Source of the DNA: an uncultured Gilliamella sp.
Lineage (GTDB): Bacteria; Pseudomonadota; Gammaproteobacteria; Enterobacterales; Orbaceae
NCBI GenBank assembly: GCA_946481345.1
Contig: CAMLMY010000005.1
Span: forward strand, 1-64,000
Direction of reading: 5' to 3'
Length of the DNA stretch: 64,000 nucleotides
A program made the position numbers and the translations under genes. The notes under the pieces were generated by a model that ran no database searches, was not told the DNA's origin, and saw only the letters and a list, made by a program, of their open reading frames with translations. Positions 10,411 through 19,319 of the stretch are shown one piece after another (the first letter of the stretch is position 1; the number at the start of each line of letters is the position of its first letter).

Positions 10411-11150
10411 ATTTATTAGCCATTTTTTGAAGTAAACTTTGATGAAACGGCATATTGAGTGCTTCTTAACTATTTATTGTCAAAGAAGCAAAAACAGAAG
10501 CATAACTTGCTGAGTAGTAAAGTGATTCGCCTTTTGCTAGTGAGACACAAAGTGCTCCATTAAAAGTATCTTTCGCACCTGTTATATCTAAAGTTACGGC
10601 TAAAAAGCGTTAATGTATTGATGATCTTTACCATTAAAAATCAGTGAATCTTTACTAACTAAAGTAAAAATAATGGGTTGAATACCTACTGAATATATTT
10701 TTTAAGCAACAAGTTTTGCTGTATCTAAATTAGTCACATTAAACTCGCCTCGGTGCTGTTTTGGGATAATAGTTGAATGATATCTTTAGAGTGTGGAGTA
10801 GGATTAAATACAACTTTTTCTCCTACAGATTTAGGTAATTTCATTGCATTAAAAACAGTATTAATAATATTTTCAAGTTGAACTAATAAAATATCAGATT
10901 TTTTTAAATAAGGTTCTAAGATTACAATTTTTTTATTAGTAATTGTTAAATTCCTCCTAAGATAAATGGCAATCATACTTTCATCTGAAACATAAATAAC
11001 TGCATTACTTATCGATTCTTTCTTAGATTGATATAAATTAAACGTATTAATTTTTGCTAGTATGTGAAGATTATATTCAAATTAAATAAATTAATTTGTT
11101 TCAATTTAGATGACAAAATAAACCTTTTCTTCAACATAACTAGCAACAAA
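10411..11150 (-). pseudogene. Ribokinase remnant (PfkB family), several disruptions
   Basis: Minus-strand pieces of a ribokinase in several frames. The track ORF 10734-10976 holds SDILLVQLENIINTVFNAMK and EKVVFNPTP, typical of the ribokinase middle. Its frame extends upstream through NAVIYVSDESM. A stop then interrupts TNLDTAKLVA. After a frameshift comes ITGAKDTFNGALCVSLAKG, the PfkB signature 2 region (family GAGDTFNGA, with Gly changed to Lys). An in-frame stop splits FASLTINS from MPFHQSLL. The N-terminal substrate-binding part is not recognisable. The upstream limit is approximate. Confidence 0.75.
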
Positions 11151-11616
11151 AGACTAATTAGTATGATTACCAGTTTAGTTGGTCATGTTTTTTACTAACA
11201 TTACCTGACGACCTTTTAATGCCTCTAAATATTTGAGCGACGATGCTAACATTAATTGCTTCAAAACACACAAGCTGTTATTCACATTTTCTCTTCGTTT
11301 TTTGATTTTCTTCTGAATATCTAATTTGGATTAGATCTCAATTGAATCATTAAAAGAGTATTAATCATCATATCTTATGCAGTAAAACAGAAGCAAACAG
11401 AACCAAACTTAAATACGGTCAATTGCTTTAAAAATAGAAAAATATCTTAAAAAAGCAACAATTTTGACTTAAAAATAAACAATCAGATATTTTATATCTA
11501 CGATTGCTTTTTACTATTTAGCGTATCTATCAAGATAATCACATAATATTATAAAAAATAATAATGTGGACTGAATGATAAAAAATAAATTACTTACTCG
11601 CTCTGACGCTATTTTA
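11151..11616. other. Intergenic, probable decayed sequence
   Basis: About 470 bp with no open frame of note. The minus strand has short peptides such as SLKYLEALKGRQ that could be remains of a gene upstream of the ribokinase, but I cannot name a family. The right end is the pntA upstream region. Confidence 0.4.
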
Positions 11617-11625
11617 TGCTAGAAT
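11617..11625 (+). promoter_or_regulatory. Extended -10 promoter element of pntAB
   Basis: TGCTAGAAT is a TGN extended -10 followed by TAGAAT, 44 bp before the pntA start. No good -35 hexamer is visible at the usual spacing, as is common with extended -10 promoters. Confidence 0.5.
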
Positions 11626-11669
11626 CAAGGTACTATTACCAACTCACTTTAACATAAGGATGAAATGCA

Positions 11670-13202
11670 ATGCATATCGGTATACCCAAAGAACGGTTAG
11701 CCAATGAAGCTAGAGTTGCAGCAACTCCCCAAACAGTTGGACAACTGTTAAAACTTGGATTTACAGTTTCTGTAGAACAAGGTGCAGGACACGCTGCTCA
11801 TTTTGAAGATCAAGCATTTATTGATGCTGGAGCAACAATTCAAAATAATCATGATATTTGGCAAAATGACCTTATTTTAAAATTTCATGCACCAACTGAT
11901 GAAGAAATTTTACTAATGAAAGAGGGATTAACTCTCATTAGCTATATTTATCCAGCCCAACATCAAGAACTTTTAGAAAAGCTTGCAGCTAAAAATATAA
12001 CTGTAATGGCTATGGACTGTGTTCCACGTATCTCACGCGCTCAGTCCCTTGATGCATTAAGCTCAATGTCTAATATTGCAGGTTATCGATCTGTTATTGA
12101 AGCAGCAAATCAATTCGGTCGATTCTTTACTGGTCAAGTAACGGCTGCAGGTAAAGTACCGCCAGCAAAAGTTTTGGTAATTGGCGCAGGTGTTGCAGGC
12201 CTTGCAGCAATTGGCGCAGCAGTTAGTTTAGGTGCGATTGTTCGTGCATTTGATACACGCCCAGAAGTTGCAGAACAAATTAATAGTATGGGTGCTGACT
12301 TCTTAGAGTTAGATTTTGAAGAAGAAGCCGGTTCTGGTGACGGTTATGCAAAACAAATGTCTGCTGCCTTTATTGAAGCTGAAATGGCATTATTTGCTGA
12401 ACAAGCAAAAGACGTAGATATCATTATTACTACAGCATTAATCCCTGGAAAACCAGCACCAAAACTTATTTCGAAAGAAATGGTTGAATCAATGAAACCA
12501 GGTAGCGTTATCGTTGATTTAGCAGCCTTAACGGGAGGCAACTGCGAGTTAACAAAACCAGGTGAAGTATTTGAAACAGACAATAATGTAAAAATTGTTG
12601 GTTATACTGATTTAGCTAATCGTATGCCAGCTCAAGCATCTCAACTTTATGGGACTAACATTGTTAATTTATTAAAACTGCTTACTAAAGAAAAAGATGG
12701 CAGCATTGATATTAACTTTGAAGATGTGGTTATCCGTGGTGTAACTGTAGTCAAAGATAAAGAAATTACTTGGCCTGCACCACCAATTCAAGTATCGGCT
12801 CAGCCTCAGAAAAAAGCAGCTGAACCTATTGCAAAACCAGAACCAAAACCAATGGATCCTCAGAAAAAATATGGGATTTTAACGTTAATCATTATTGCTT
12901 ACTTCTGGTTAGCAAACTCAGTACCTGAAAGCTTTTTAGGACATTTTACTGTATTTGCACTATCTTGCGTTGTTGGTTATTACGTAGTTTGGAATGTTAC
13001 CCATTCTTTGCATACACCACTTATGTCTGTAACCAATGCTATTTCCGGAATTATATTAGTTGGGGCTATATTGCAAGTCGGCGATGATAATGGCTTAACT
13101 ACGGCAATTGCATTTATTGCTATTTTGATTGCTAGTATTAATATTTTTGGTGGATTCTTTGTTACCCAAAGAATGCTAAAAATGTTCCAACGTGGCAAAT
13201 AA
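11670..13202 (+). CDS. pntA: NAD(P) transhydrogenase subunit alpha
   Basis: This is the alpha subunit of the membrane proton-translocating transhydrogenase, which uses the proton gradient to reduce NADP+ with NADH. Its 510 residues equal the E. coli length. The NAD(H)-binding domain I starts [20 protein letters not shown] and has a Rossmann motif [15 protein letters not shown] near residue 172. An Ala/Pro/Lys-rich linker (about 375-400) leads to the C-terminal transmembrane segments of domain II. The ribosome binding site is AAGGATG. It is followed by pntB 15 bp downstream. Confidence 0.98.
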   Translation: MHIGIPKERLANEARVAATPQTVGQLLKLGFTVSVEQGAGHAAHFEDQAFIDAGATIQNNHDIWQNDLILKFHAPTDEEILLMKEGLTLISYIYPAQHQELLEKLAAKNITVMAMDCVPRISRAQSLDALSSMSNIAGYRSVIEAANQFGRFFTGQVTAAGKVPPAKVLVIGAGVAGLAAIGAAVSLGAIVRAFDTRPEVAEQINSMGADFLELDFEEEAGSGDGYAKQMSAAFIEAEMALFAEQAKDVDIIITTALIPGKPAPKLISKEMVESMKPGSVIVDLAALTGGNCELTKPGEVFETDNNVKIVGYTDLANRMPAQASQLYGTNIVNLLKLLTKEKDGSIDINFEDVVIRGVTVVKDKEITWPAPPIQVSAQPQKKAAEPIAKPEPKPMDPQKKYGILTLIIIAYFWLANSVPESFLGHFTVFALSCVVGYYVVWNVTHSLHTPLMSVTNAISGIILVGAILQVGDDNGLTTAIAFIAILIASINIFGGFFVTQRMLKMFQRGK

Positions 13203-13217
13203 AGGAGAGAATCAATA

Positions 13218-14606
13218 ATGTTAAGTAACGGAATTATTCAAGCAGCCTATGTTATTGCTGCATTACTTTTTATATTCAGTTTACGAGGTCTTTCCAATCA
13301 AGAATCAGCTAAATCAGGAAACATCTACGGTATGATCGGTATGGCAATAGCTCTTATCGCAGCAATTGCCAGCATAAATGGCGGATTACACTGGATCATT
13401 ATTGCCATGATTATCGGTGCTGCTATTGGTTTGTATCTAGCGAAAAATGTTGAAATGACACAAATGCCTGAATTGGTTGCTTTGTTACATAGCTTTGTCG
13501 GTATGGCGGCCGTTCTTGTTGGTATAAACAGCTTCTTAGATCCGCACATGGTTGCAGCGAATGAAGTAACAATTCATTTAGTTGAAATTTTTGTAGGTGT
13601 ATTTATCGGTGCAGTTACTTTCTCTGGATCAATTGTAGCCTTTGGAAAGTTAAATGGTAAAATTAGTTCAAAACCATTATCTCTCCCAAATAAACACTAT
13701 CTAAATCTAGCGGCAATAGTTGTATCAGTTATCTTGATGTTTACATTTATCAATGCACAAACTGGTGCAGGCGCCCTAGTTTGTTTACTTATCATGACAA
13801 TTATTGCACTAGTATTCGGTTTCCACCTTGTTGCATCAATTGGTGGTGCGGATATGCCTGTTGTTATCTCAATGCTTAATTCCTATTCTGGTTGGGCGGC
13901 AGCAGCGGCAGGCTTTATGTTACAAAATGATCTTCTAATTGTAACTGGTGCGTTAGTGGGTTCTTCTGGTGCAATTCTCTCTTATATCATGTGTAAAGCA
14001 ATGAATCGTTCATTTATCAGTGTTATCGCTGGTGGATTTGGGAGCGATGGTAATGCAGCGAGTTCATCTGATGAAGAACAAGGTGAGTATCGTGAAATGC
14101 AACCTGCTGAAGTTGCACAAACATTAAAAGAAGCCCGTTCTGTTATCATCGTTCCTGGCTATGGTATGGCTGTAGCTCAAGCACAAGGTGCAGTAAGTAA
14201 TATTACTGAAAAATTGCGTGCAATGGGTATTGAAGTAAGATTTGGTATCCATCCTGTTGCTGGTCGTTTACCGGGTCATATGAATGTATTATTAGCAGAA
14301 GCAAAAGTACCTTATGACATCGTTCTTGAAATGGATGAAATCAATGACGACTTCCCTGATACGGATGTTGTGTGGGTTATTGGTGCAAATGATACTGTTA
14401 ATCCAGCAGCTGAAGAAGATCCTAATAGCCCTATAGCAGGTATGCCTGTTCTTGAAGTTTGGAAAGCAAAAACAGTGATTATTTCTAAACGCTCAATGAA
14501 TACCGGCTATGCTGGCGTGCAAAACCCACTATTCTTTAAAGAAAATAGCTATATGTTATTTGGCGATGCCAAAGATAGTGTTGAAAAAGTGTTACAAAAT
14601 TTATAA
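13218..14606 (+). CDS. pntB: NAD(P) transhydrogenase subunit beta
   Basis: This beta subunit supplies the rest of membrane domain II (about eight helices, residues 1-260) and the NADP(H)-binding domain III (from about 285: [15 protein letters not shown], then [14 protein letters not shown] and [12 protein letters not shown]). Its 462 residues equal the E. coli length. The start is preceded by AAAGGAGAG. It forms an operon with pntA and ends at a strong terminator. The cluster lies near oxyR-fabR, where E. coli keeps the soluble transhydrogenase sthA. Confidence 0.98.
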   Translation: MLSNGIIQAAYVIAALLFIFSLRGLSNQESAKSGNIYGMIGMAIALIAAIASINGGLHWIIIAMIIGAAIGLYLAKNVEMTQMPELVALLHSFVGMAAVLVGINSFLDPHMVAANEVTIHLVEIFVGVFIGAVTFSGSIVAFGKLNGKISSKPLSLPNKHYLNLAAIVVSVILMFTFINAQTGAGALVCLLIMTIIALVFGFHLVASIGGADMPVVISMLNSYSGWAAAAAGFMLQNDLLIVTGALVGSSGAILSYIMCKAMNRSFISVIAGGFGSDGNAASSSDEEQGEYREMQPAEVAQTLKEARSVIIVPGYGMAVAQAQGAVSNITEKLRAMGIEVRFGIHPVAGRLPGHMNVLLAEAKVPYDIVLEMDEINDDFPDTDVVWVIGANDTVNPAAEEDPNSPIAGMPVLEVWKAKTVIISKRSMNTGYAGVQNPLFFKENSYMLFGDAKDSVEKVLQNL

Positions 14607-14626
14607 TAATTAACTATTATAAACAT

Positions 14627-14664
14627 GCTAAATGAACTGCAGCTTTTGTCGCAGTTCATTTAGC
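14627..14664. terminator. Bidirectional terminator between pntB and the hydrolase
   Basis: A perfect 14-bp stem GCTAAATGAACTGC / GCAGTTCATTTAGC with a 10-nt loop. On the plus strand it is followed by ATTAATTTTTATTATTT. It ends 1 bp before the stop of the convergent hydrolase gene, so both genes probably use it. Confidence 0.85.
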
Positions 14665-14665
14665 A

Positions 14666-15707
14666 TTAATTTTTATTATTTGAAAATATATCTGACAAAA
14701 AGTTAACTACAAGACGAGTGATTTCACTATGTATTTCACTTCTCTGACGAATTCCTCCATCTTTACAAATAATTCCTTCACCTTGTTTTTCTTGGTTTAA
14801 TATCTCTATTGCATTAGTTTTACACATTTGGATAAAACTAAAATGCATTGCATCTGGAATAGTAATATAAGTGGAAGATGACTTTGCTAAAAATTGTTGA
14901 AGGTAGCCCGATTCAAGTTGAGCATTTGTATCATCTAGATCAACACCTGCACCAATAATAAGAGAAGGTATTTTAATTTCTTGCAAGCTTTCAATTGTAA
15001 ATCCTCTTGTCAAACCGGCATCTAAAGATATGAAAGCTTTTATTCTTGGGTCTAACATACTTTTATTCAGCTCTGAATTTGCTAAACCAAGTTCAGATAG
15101 CAAATGACAACCTTTCAAATAAGAATGTATCTTACAATCCTGATTAAATAAATTAACCGAAAATCTAGCGCCAGAAAGCGCTATTACAGACCAACCACCA
15201 AGAGAATGCCCTATAGCGGCAATCTGATTAAAATTAACAATATTTGAAAATGTTTGATTGCCAATTAAGGCATCAATTGTTTTACTTAAATCTTGTGGAC
15301 GTAACCATAGTTTAGATGATTGTTCAATATTACGATCAAATATTGTTGTTCCTGGATGATTGGGAGCAGCAACAATATAACCTTTTAAAGCAAGTTCATT
15401 AGCAAGCCAACTTAGATTTTGCCAACTTCCACCATAACCATGTGAAAGCAAAGCTAATGGATATTTAGTCGTACTGATTTTCGGTTCAGCATCAGGAGTA
15501 ACTTCATGACCATAAAAAATAGCATTTTCAGCTATAGTAACAGCGCCATGGTTATTGTTAGTAGGATACCAGACGGCAGGCAATATCTATAGGCCTACTA
15601 TCTCGTTTATCATAATGAATTTTCTTAAAACCTATATTTTCTGATGCAGAACAAATAAATGGAAAAAATAAAATAAGAAAATTAAGCAAAAAGTATAGTT
15701 TAACCAT
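14666..15707 (-). pseudogene. Exported alpha/beta hydrolase (dienelactone hydrolase-like) with frameshift
   Basis: An alpha/beta hydrolase of the COG4188 / PAF-acetylhydrolase-like group. The track frame starts at a TTG (15583), which is not the true start. Upstream, in another frame, an ATG at 15707 with an AGGAATT ribosome binding site encodes a signal peptide and GFKKIHYDKRDSRPIDIA. The track frame continues the same family sequence as AVWYPTNN. The two are separated by TGCCTGCC, a 4-bp tandem duplication; removing one TGCC restores RPIDIAVWYPT. Catalytic features are intact: GHSLGG nucleophile elbow, an acid in the GVDLDD region, and DAMHF. It is either recently inactivated, phase-variable or a sequencing error. 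Confidence 0.8.
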
Positions 15708-15874
15708 TAAATTAATTCCTATTAAAATATGCAACTATTTTTAACTTTAACAATTACGCTTAATTAACGATATAATAAATTTAACAAATTGTTAATCAAT
15801 AGTTTATTTTATTAGGCTACGCAATGAATAAACAGAATGGTAATTTAATTCTTGTCAAAAAGTTTCAGGTTAAC

Positions 15875-15890
15875 TATACGTTTGAGTATA
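15875..15890. promoter_or_regulatory. Palindromic motif, site 1 (possible FabR-type operator)
   Basis: TATACGTTTGAGTATA is an inverted repeat TATAC-6-GTATA between fabR and the hydrolase gene. The core CGTTTGAGTATA recurs upstream of oxyR-fabR, and CGTTTAAGTATA occurs upstream of accD. The motif is seen directly; the regulator is inference. Confidence 0.4.
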
Positions 15891-15902
15891 AAAAACTTGT
15901 AA

Positions 15903-16547
15903 TTAATATTTTCCTTCTTTAATTAATTCTTTGTGATAAAGATAATAGGCACCACGTGAAACCATTCGAAGCTGGAAAATAAGATCTTCGATTAATTTTT
16001 GACGTTGAATGATATCAAAATCAATCGCTTCTGCTCCTGCATTAAAAGCAATGGTTACCATTGCTTCTGCTTGTGCTACGTTATAATGATGAGGCATTTG
16101 GTTAGCATTATCCAAATAGTCAACCAATTCTTCAATAAAATGTTGAATTTCACGCGCAATGGCTGACCGAAAGGCCGATGAAGTCCCTGCTTTTTCACGA
16201 AGTAATAGTAAAAAAACTTTGGGATTTTTATCTATAAACTCAATAAACGTTGTTACTGAAGTACGCAACACGCTACCACCTTTTTCAATACGTTTTCGTG
16301 CTTGGCGCAGCAATTGGCGAAGAGTTAAACCACTTTCATCAACCATTGCTAAACCTAATTCATCCATATCACGGAAATGTCGATAGAATGATGTTGCAGC
16401 AATACCTGCTTCTCGAGCAACTTCACGCAAACTCAAACTGGCAAATCCCTGCTCTGCATTCAATTGATTAAAAGCTGCATCAATTAGTGACCGACGAGTT
16501 CTCTGTTTCTGCTGTGCGCGTACACCATTGGTTTTAATATTTTTCAT
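15903..16547 (-). CDS. fabR: TetR-family repressor FabR
   Basis: FabR represses unsaturated fatty acid synthesis genes (fabA/fabB in E. coli) in response to acyl thioester pools. Its 214 residues match E. coli FabR almost throughout. The TetR helix-turn-helix is near residues 25-60 ([21 protein letters not shown]), followed by [14 protein letters not shown] and the ligand/dimer domain ([36 protein letters not shown]). The start follows the oxyR stop by 2 bp, so the two are co-transcribed. E. coli has sthA between them. Confidence 0.95.
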   Translation of the reverse strand: MKNIKTNGVRAQQKQRTRRSLIDAAFNQLNAEQGFASLSLREVAREAGIAATSFYRHFRDMDELGLAMVDESGLTLRQLLRQARKRIEKGGSVLRTSVTTFIEFIDKNPKVFLLLLREKAGTSSAFRSAIAREIQHFIEELVDYLDNANQMPHHYNVAQAEAMVTIAFNAGAEAIDFDIIQRQKLIEDLIFQLRMVSRGAYYLYHKELIKEGKY

Positions 16548-16549
16548 TT

Positions 16550-17476
16550 TTAATTTGTTGATGTTAATAAACGTTCTTTTTCAGCAAATACTTTTGGCAT
16601 ATGTTCACGAATCGTTTTTGCTATTGTTTCATAACGTGAACGCAAAGGTGAACCAGGTCTATAAATCAAAGCAATACTACGTACTGGAACAGGGTCAGTA
16701 CATGGAATATAGCATATATTATCTCGTATTCTTTCATTTGGCGCTGCTAGCTCAGGAAACAAGGTTATTCCTCGACCAGCAGAAATCATGCTACGCAAGG
16801 TTTCTAAACTGGTTGCTTTAAATTGTTTATCTTCGTCAATACCTACTTGAAAACAATATCCCATAGCATGTTCACGTAAACAGTGCCCATCTTCTAACAT
16901 TAAGAATTTTTCACCTTTTAAATTAGAGAGTTTAACTGTTTGTTTATTTGCTAACTCATTATTTGCTGGAACAGCTAAAAACATTGGCTCATTAAATAAA
17001 GGTAATTCTATAAATTGCGCTGTTTCTTTTACTTGCGCAATTATCGCACAATCCAACTTACCACTTTCAAGTTGAGCGACAATATTAGCAGTCTGTGCTT
17101 CATGTAAATAAAGCTCTAGTTGAGGAAAAGATTCATGTAGTACCGTTATTACATGTGGTAATAAATAAGGGGCAATAGTTGGTATTAAACCGATATGCAT
17201 CGGCCCAGACATCTCTTCACCTTGGCGGCTAGCCATCTCTTTAAGGATTTGAATATTGCGTAATATCTCTTTTGCTTGCTCAACAAGCATCATTCCTGTT
17301 TGAGTAAATAAAACTTTGCGACTAGTACGTTCTAGTAACATTACGCCTAGTTCATCTTCCAATTTTCTGATTTGCCCACTTAAAGTTGGTTGACTCACGT
17401 TGCAAGCATCAGCAGCTTTACGAAAATGACGAAATTCAGCTAACGAAACAAAATATTCCAAATCACGAATATTCAT
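16550..17476 (-). CDS. oxyR: Hydrogen peroxide-sensing regulator OxyR
   Basis: This LysR-family activator turns on peroxide defence. Its 308 residues include an N-terminal helix-turn-helix ([36 protein letters not shown]). The regulatory domain carries the redox-active pair Cys199 (EDGHCL) and Cys208 (MGYCFQ) at the same positions as in E. coli. The conserved [22 protein letters not shown] follows. It is first gene of an oxyR-fabR operon. A palindromic motif lies about 35 bp before its start and may mark autoregulation or control by FabR. Confidence 0.97.
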   Translation of the reverse strand: MNIRDLEYFVSLAEFRHFRKAADACNVSQPTLSGQIRKLEDELGVMLLERTSRKVLFTQTGMMLVEQAKEILRNIQILKEMASRQGEEMSGPMHIGLIPTIAPYLLPHVITVLHESFPQLELYLHEAQTANIVAQLESGKLDCAIIAQVKETAQFIELPLFNEPMFLAVPANNELANKQTVKLSNLKGEKFLMLEDGHCLREHAMGYCFQVGIDEDKQFKATSLETLRSMISAGRGITLFPELAAPNERIRDNICYIPCTDPVPVRSIALIYRPGSPLRSRYETIAKTIREHMPKVFAEKERLLTSTN

Positions 17477-17840
17477 AATGTCCCCAAAATAAGTTATCAG
17501 TTAATGGTATATACTCAAACGATTTTTATTGACTAATTCTGTTTTGAAAAAATTAACATATTAAAAATATAACTCACATATTTATCATGTTATTTATACA
17601 AACTATTTCTTTCAATAAATTAAAAATCTTTGAATATAGGTTAGTTAATCATAATTAGATAGTAAAATTACACATAAAATACATGTAAATAGATAATGTT
17701 GCTTTCTACAGCAATATTGCTAATTGTACTATATAAAGTGCTATTGTTGATAATTATGTTTAAAAATTTAAATACAATATTAAACTAAAATCATAAAATA
17801 TTTAATTTTACTATAGTTAAAGTTAACAAATGAAGAAAAA
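17477..17840. other. Intergenic oxyR/pcnB divergent region
   Basis: About 360 bp, very AT-rich, between divergent oxyR and pcnB. It contains motif site 2 at 17510-17523. I find no gene, and no clear OxyR tetranucleotide pattern (ATAG-7-CTAT repeats) that I would defend. Confidence 0.5.
17510..17523. promoter_or_regulatory. Palindromic motif, site 2 (upstream of oxyR-fabR)
   Basis: TATACTCAAACGAT; its complement ATCGTTTGAGTATA shares CGTTTGAGTATA exactly with site 1 (15879-15890), in opposite orientation. It lies 34 bp upstream of the oxyR start, a promoter position. One half of the inverted repeat is degenerate. Confidence 0.4.
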
Positions 17841-17869
17841 TGGAAAGTTATAAGTAATTGAGATATAAT
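17841..17869 (+). promoter_or_regulatory. Candidate pcnB promoter
   Basis: TGGAAA (17841-17846, four of six matches to the -35) is 17 bp from a consensus TATAAT (17864-17869). Transcription would begin near 17876, leaving a leader of about 38 nt before the AUU start at 17914. Confidence 0.5.
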
Positions 17870-17913
17870 TTCGCGCAATATCACTTGAGTAAATACACTT
17901 TCAGAGGTGCACT

Positions 17914-19248
17914 ATTTTTAAACATGTCTCTCGCTTTTGCCGTAAAATGTTTCACATTGAAGAACAAAAAAAATCTCGGTATATTTCCATTTCTCGCAAT
18001 GAACATAATATTTCACGTAAAGATATTAGTGAAAATGCATTAAAAGTTCTTTATAGATTAAACAAACAAGGGTATGAAGCTTACTTAGTTGGTGGGTGTA
18101 TTCGTGATCTTTTACTTGGTAAAACACCCAAAGATTTTGATATCGCAACCAATGCGACACCAGAACAAGTGCAAAAAACATTCCGCAATTGCCGTTTAGT
18201 GGGAAAACGGTTTCGTTTGGCACACATTATGTTTGGTAAAGAGATTATTGAAGTAGCAACCTTTCGTGGTGAACACAGCAACCAAGATGAACAAAACAAT
18301 ATCGCCAAACGTTCCCAATCGGGAATGTTACTGCGTGATAATGTATACGGAACAATTGAACAAGATGCCGTTCGTCGTGATTTCACAATGAACGCTTTTT
18401 ATTATAGTATAAAAGATTTTACATTACGTGATTATTGTGGTGGCTTAAAAGATTTACAAAATGGAATCATTCGTTTAATTGGTGATCCAAAAGTTCGTTA
18501 TCGAGAAGATCCAGTTAGGATGTTAAGAACGATTCGTTTTGCCGCTAAACTTGATATGCAAATTGAGCCATCAACCTCTGAGCCAATTAAACATCTTGCA
18601 CCTTTGTTAAAAAATATTCCGTCAGCAAGACTTTTTGATGAATCGCTAAAATTATTACAATCAGGCAATGGTTATAACACTTATTTATTATTAAGAAAAT
18701 ATCATCTTTTTGAGCAGCTATTTCCTGTCATTGAACGGCTATTTACTCAAAATAATAATAGCCATTTAGAAAAAATGATTGAGCAAGTTTTAAAAAATAC
18801 TGATTACCGCATAACTAATAAGCAACGTGTTAATCCAGCATTTTTATTTGCCGCTTTTTTTTGGTATCCAATTATTGAACAGGCACAATTAACTTGCGTT
18901 GAAAGTGGTTTATTATTTCATGATGCATTTTCAATGGCTATTAATGATGTACTAAGTGAACAATGCCGAATTATTGCAATACCTAAAAGATTGACAACAA
19001 TAATGGGAGATATCTGGCGTTTACAATTACGAATGAAAAAACGTGAAGGTAAACGTGCATTTGCAATTTTGGAACATCCTAAATTCCGTGCAGCTTATGA
19101 CTTATTAGAAATGCGTGCATCCATCGAAAAAGGTGAGCTTTTAGCTCTGGCTAAATGGTGGGATGAATTTCAGCATACTTCTGTTGACAAAAGAATAGTA
19201 ATGGTTAAGCAATTGAGTAAAACAAATAAGCGAAGAGCCAAACATTAA
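17914..19248 (+). CDS. pcnB: Poly(A) polymerase I, AUU start
   Basis: PcnB adds 3' poly(A) tails that target RNA for decay. The track starts at an ATG at 17947 with no ribosome binding site. Reading upstream in frame gives (M)[16 protein letters not shown], which aligns residue by residue with the E. coli N-terminus MFTRVANFCRKV. The start codon is then ATT at 17914, 5 bases after GAGGTG (17904-17909). E. coli pcnB is known for its AUU start. The 444-residue protein has the nucleotidyltransferase motif ([24 protein letters not shown]), RNA-binding [12 protein letters not shown] and the conserved [13 protein letters not shown]. Its basic C-terminal tail is shorter than in E. coli. Confidence 0.93.
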   Translation: MFKHVSRFCRKMFHIEEQKKSRYISISRNEHNISRKDISENALKVLYRLNKQGYEAYLVGGCIRDLLLGKTPKDFDIATNATPEQVQKTFRNCRLVGKRFRLAHIMFGKEIIEVATFRGEHSNQDEQNNIAKRSQSGMLLRDNVYGTIEQDAVRRDFTMNAFYYSIKDFTLRDYCGGLKDLQNGIIRLIGDPKVRYREDPVRMLRTIRFAAKLDMQIEPSTSEPIKHLAPLLKNIPSARLFDESLKLLQSGNGYNTYLLLRKYHLFEQLFPVIERLFTQNNNSHLEKMIEQVLKNTDYRITNKQRVNPAFLFAAFFWYPIIEQAQLTCVESGLLFHDAFSMAINDVLSEQCRIIAIPKRLTTIMGDIWRLQLRMKKREGKRAFAILEHPKFRAAYDLLEMRASIEKGELLALAKWWDEFQHTSVDKRIVMVKQLSKTNKRRAKH

Positions 19249-19255
19249 TTTTTCG

Positions 19256-19284
19256 TTCGCACTTTTGTAAATAATCGTTATAAT
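19256..19284 (+). promoter_or_regulatory. Candidate lptD promoter
   Basis: TTCGCA (19256-19261) is 17 bp from a perfect TATAAT (19279-19284), 36 bp before the lptD start. It sits in the short pcnB-lptD gap. Confidence 0.55.
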
Positions 19285-19319
19285 GTTTAGCATATAATAA
19301 TCATAACTACCTTTAATCA

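Noticed and set aside
10734-10976. 80-codon ORF as an independent gene
   Set aside because: Its sequence is the middle of a ribokinase, and matching pieces lie on both sides in other frames, so it is part of a pseudogene.
14666-15583. Hydrolase starting at TTG 15583 as in the ORF track
   Set aside because: Family sequence and a signal peptide continue upstream in another frame; the TTG is only the first possible start after a frameshift.
17858-18043. Plus-strand ORF of 61 codons overlapping pcnB
   Set aside because: Shadow frame over the pcnB start; the AUU-initiated pcnB frame matches E. coli PcnB instead.
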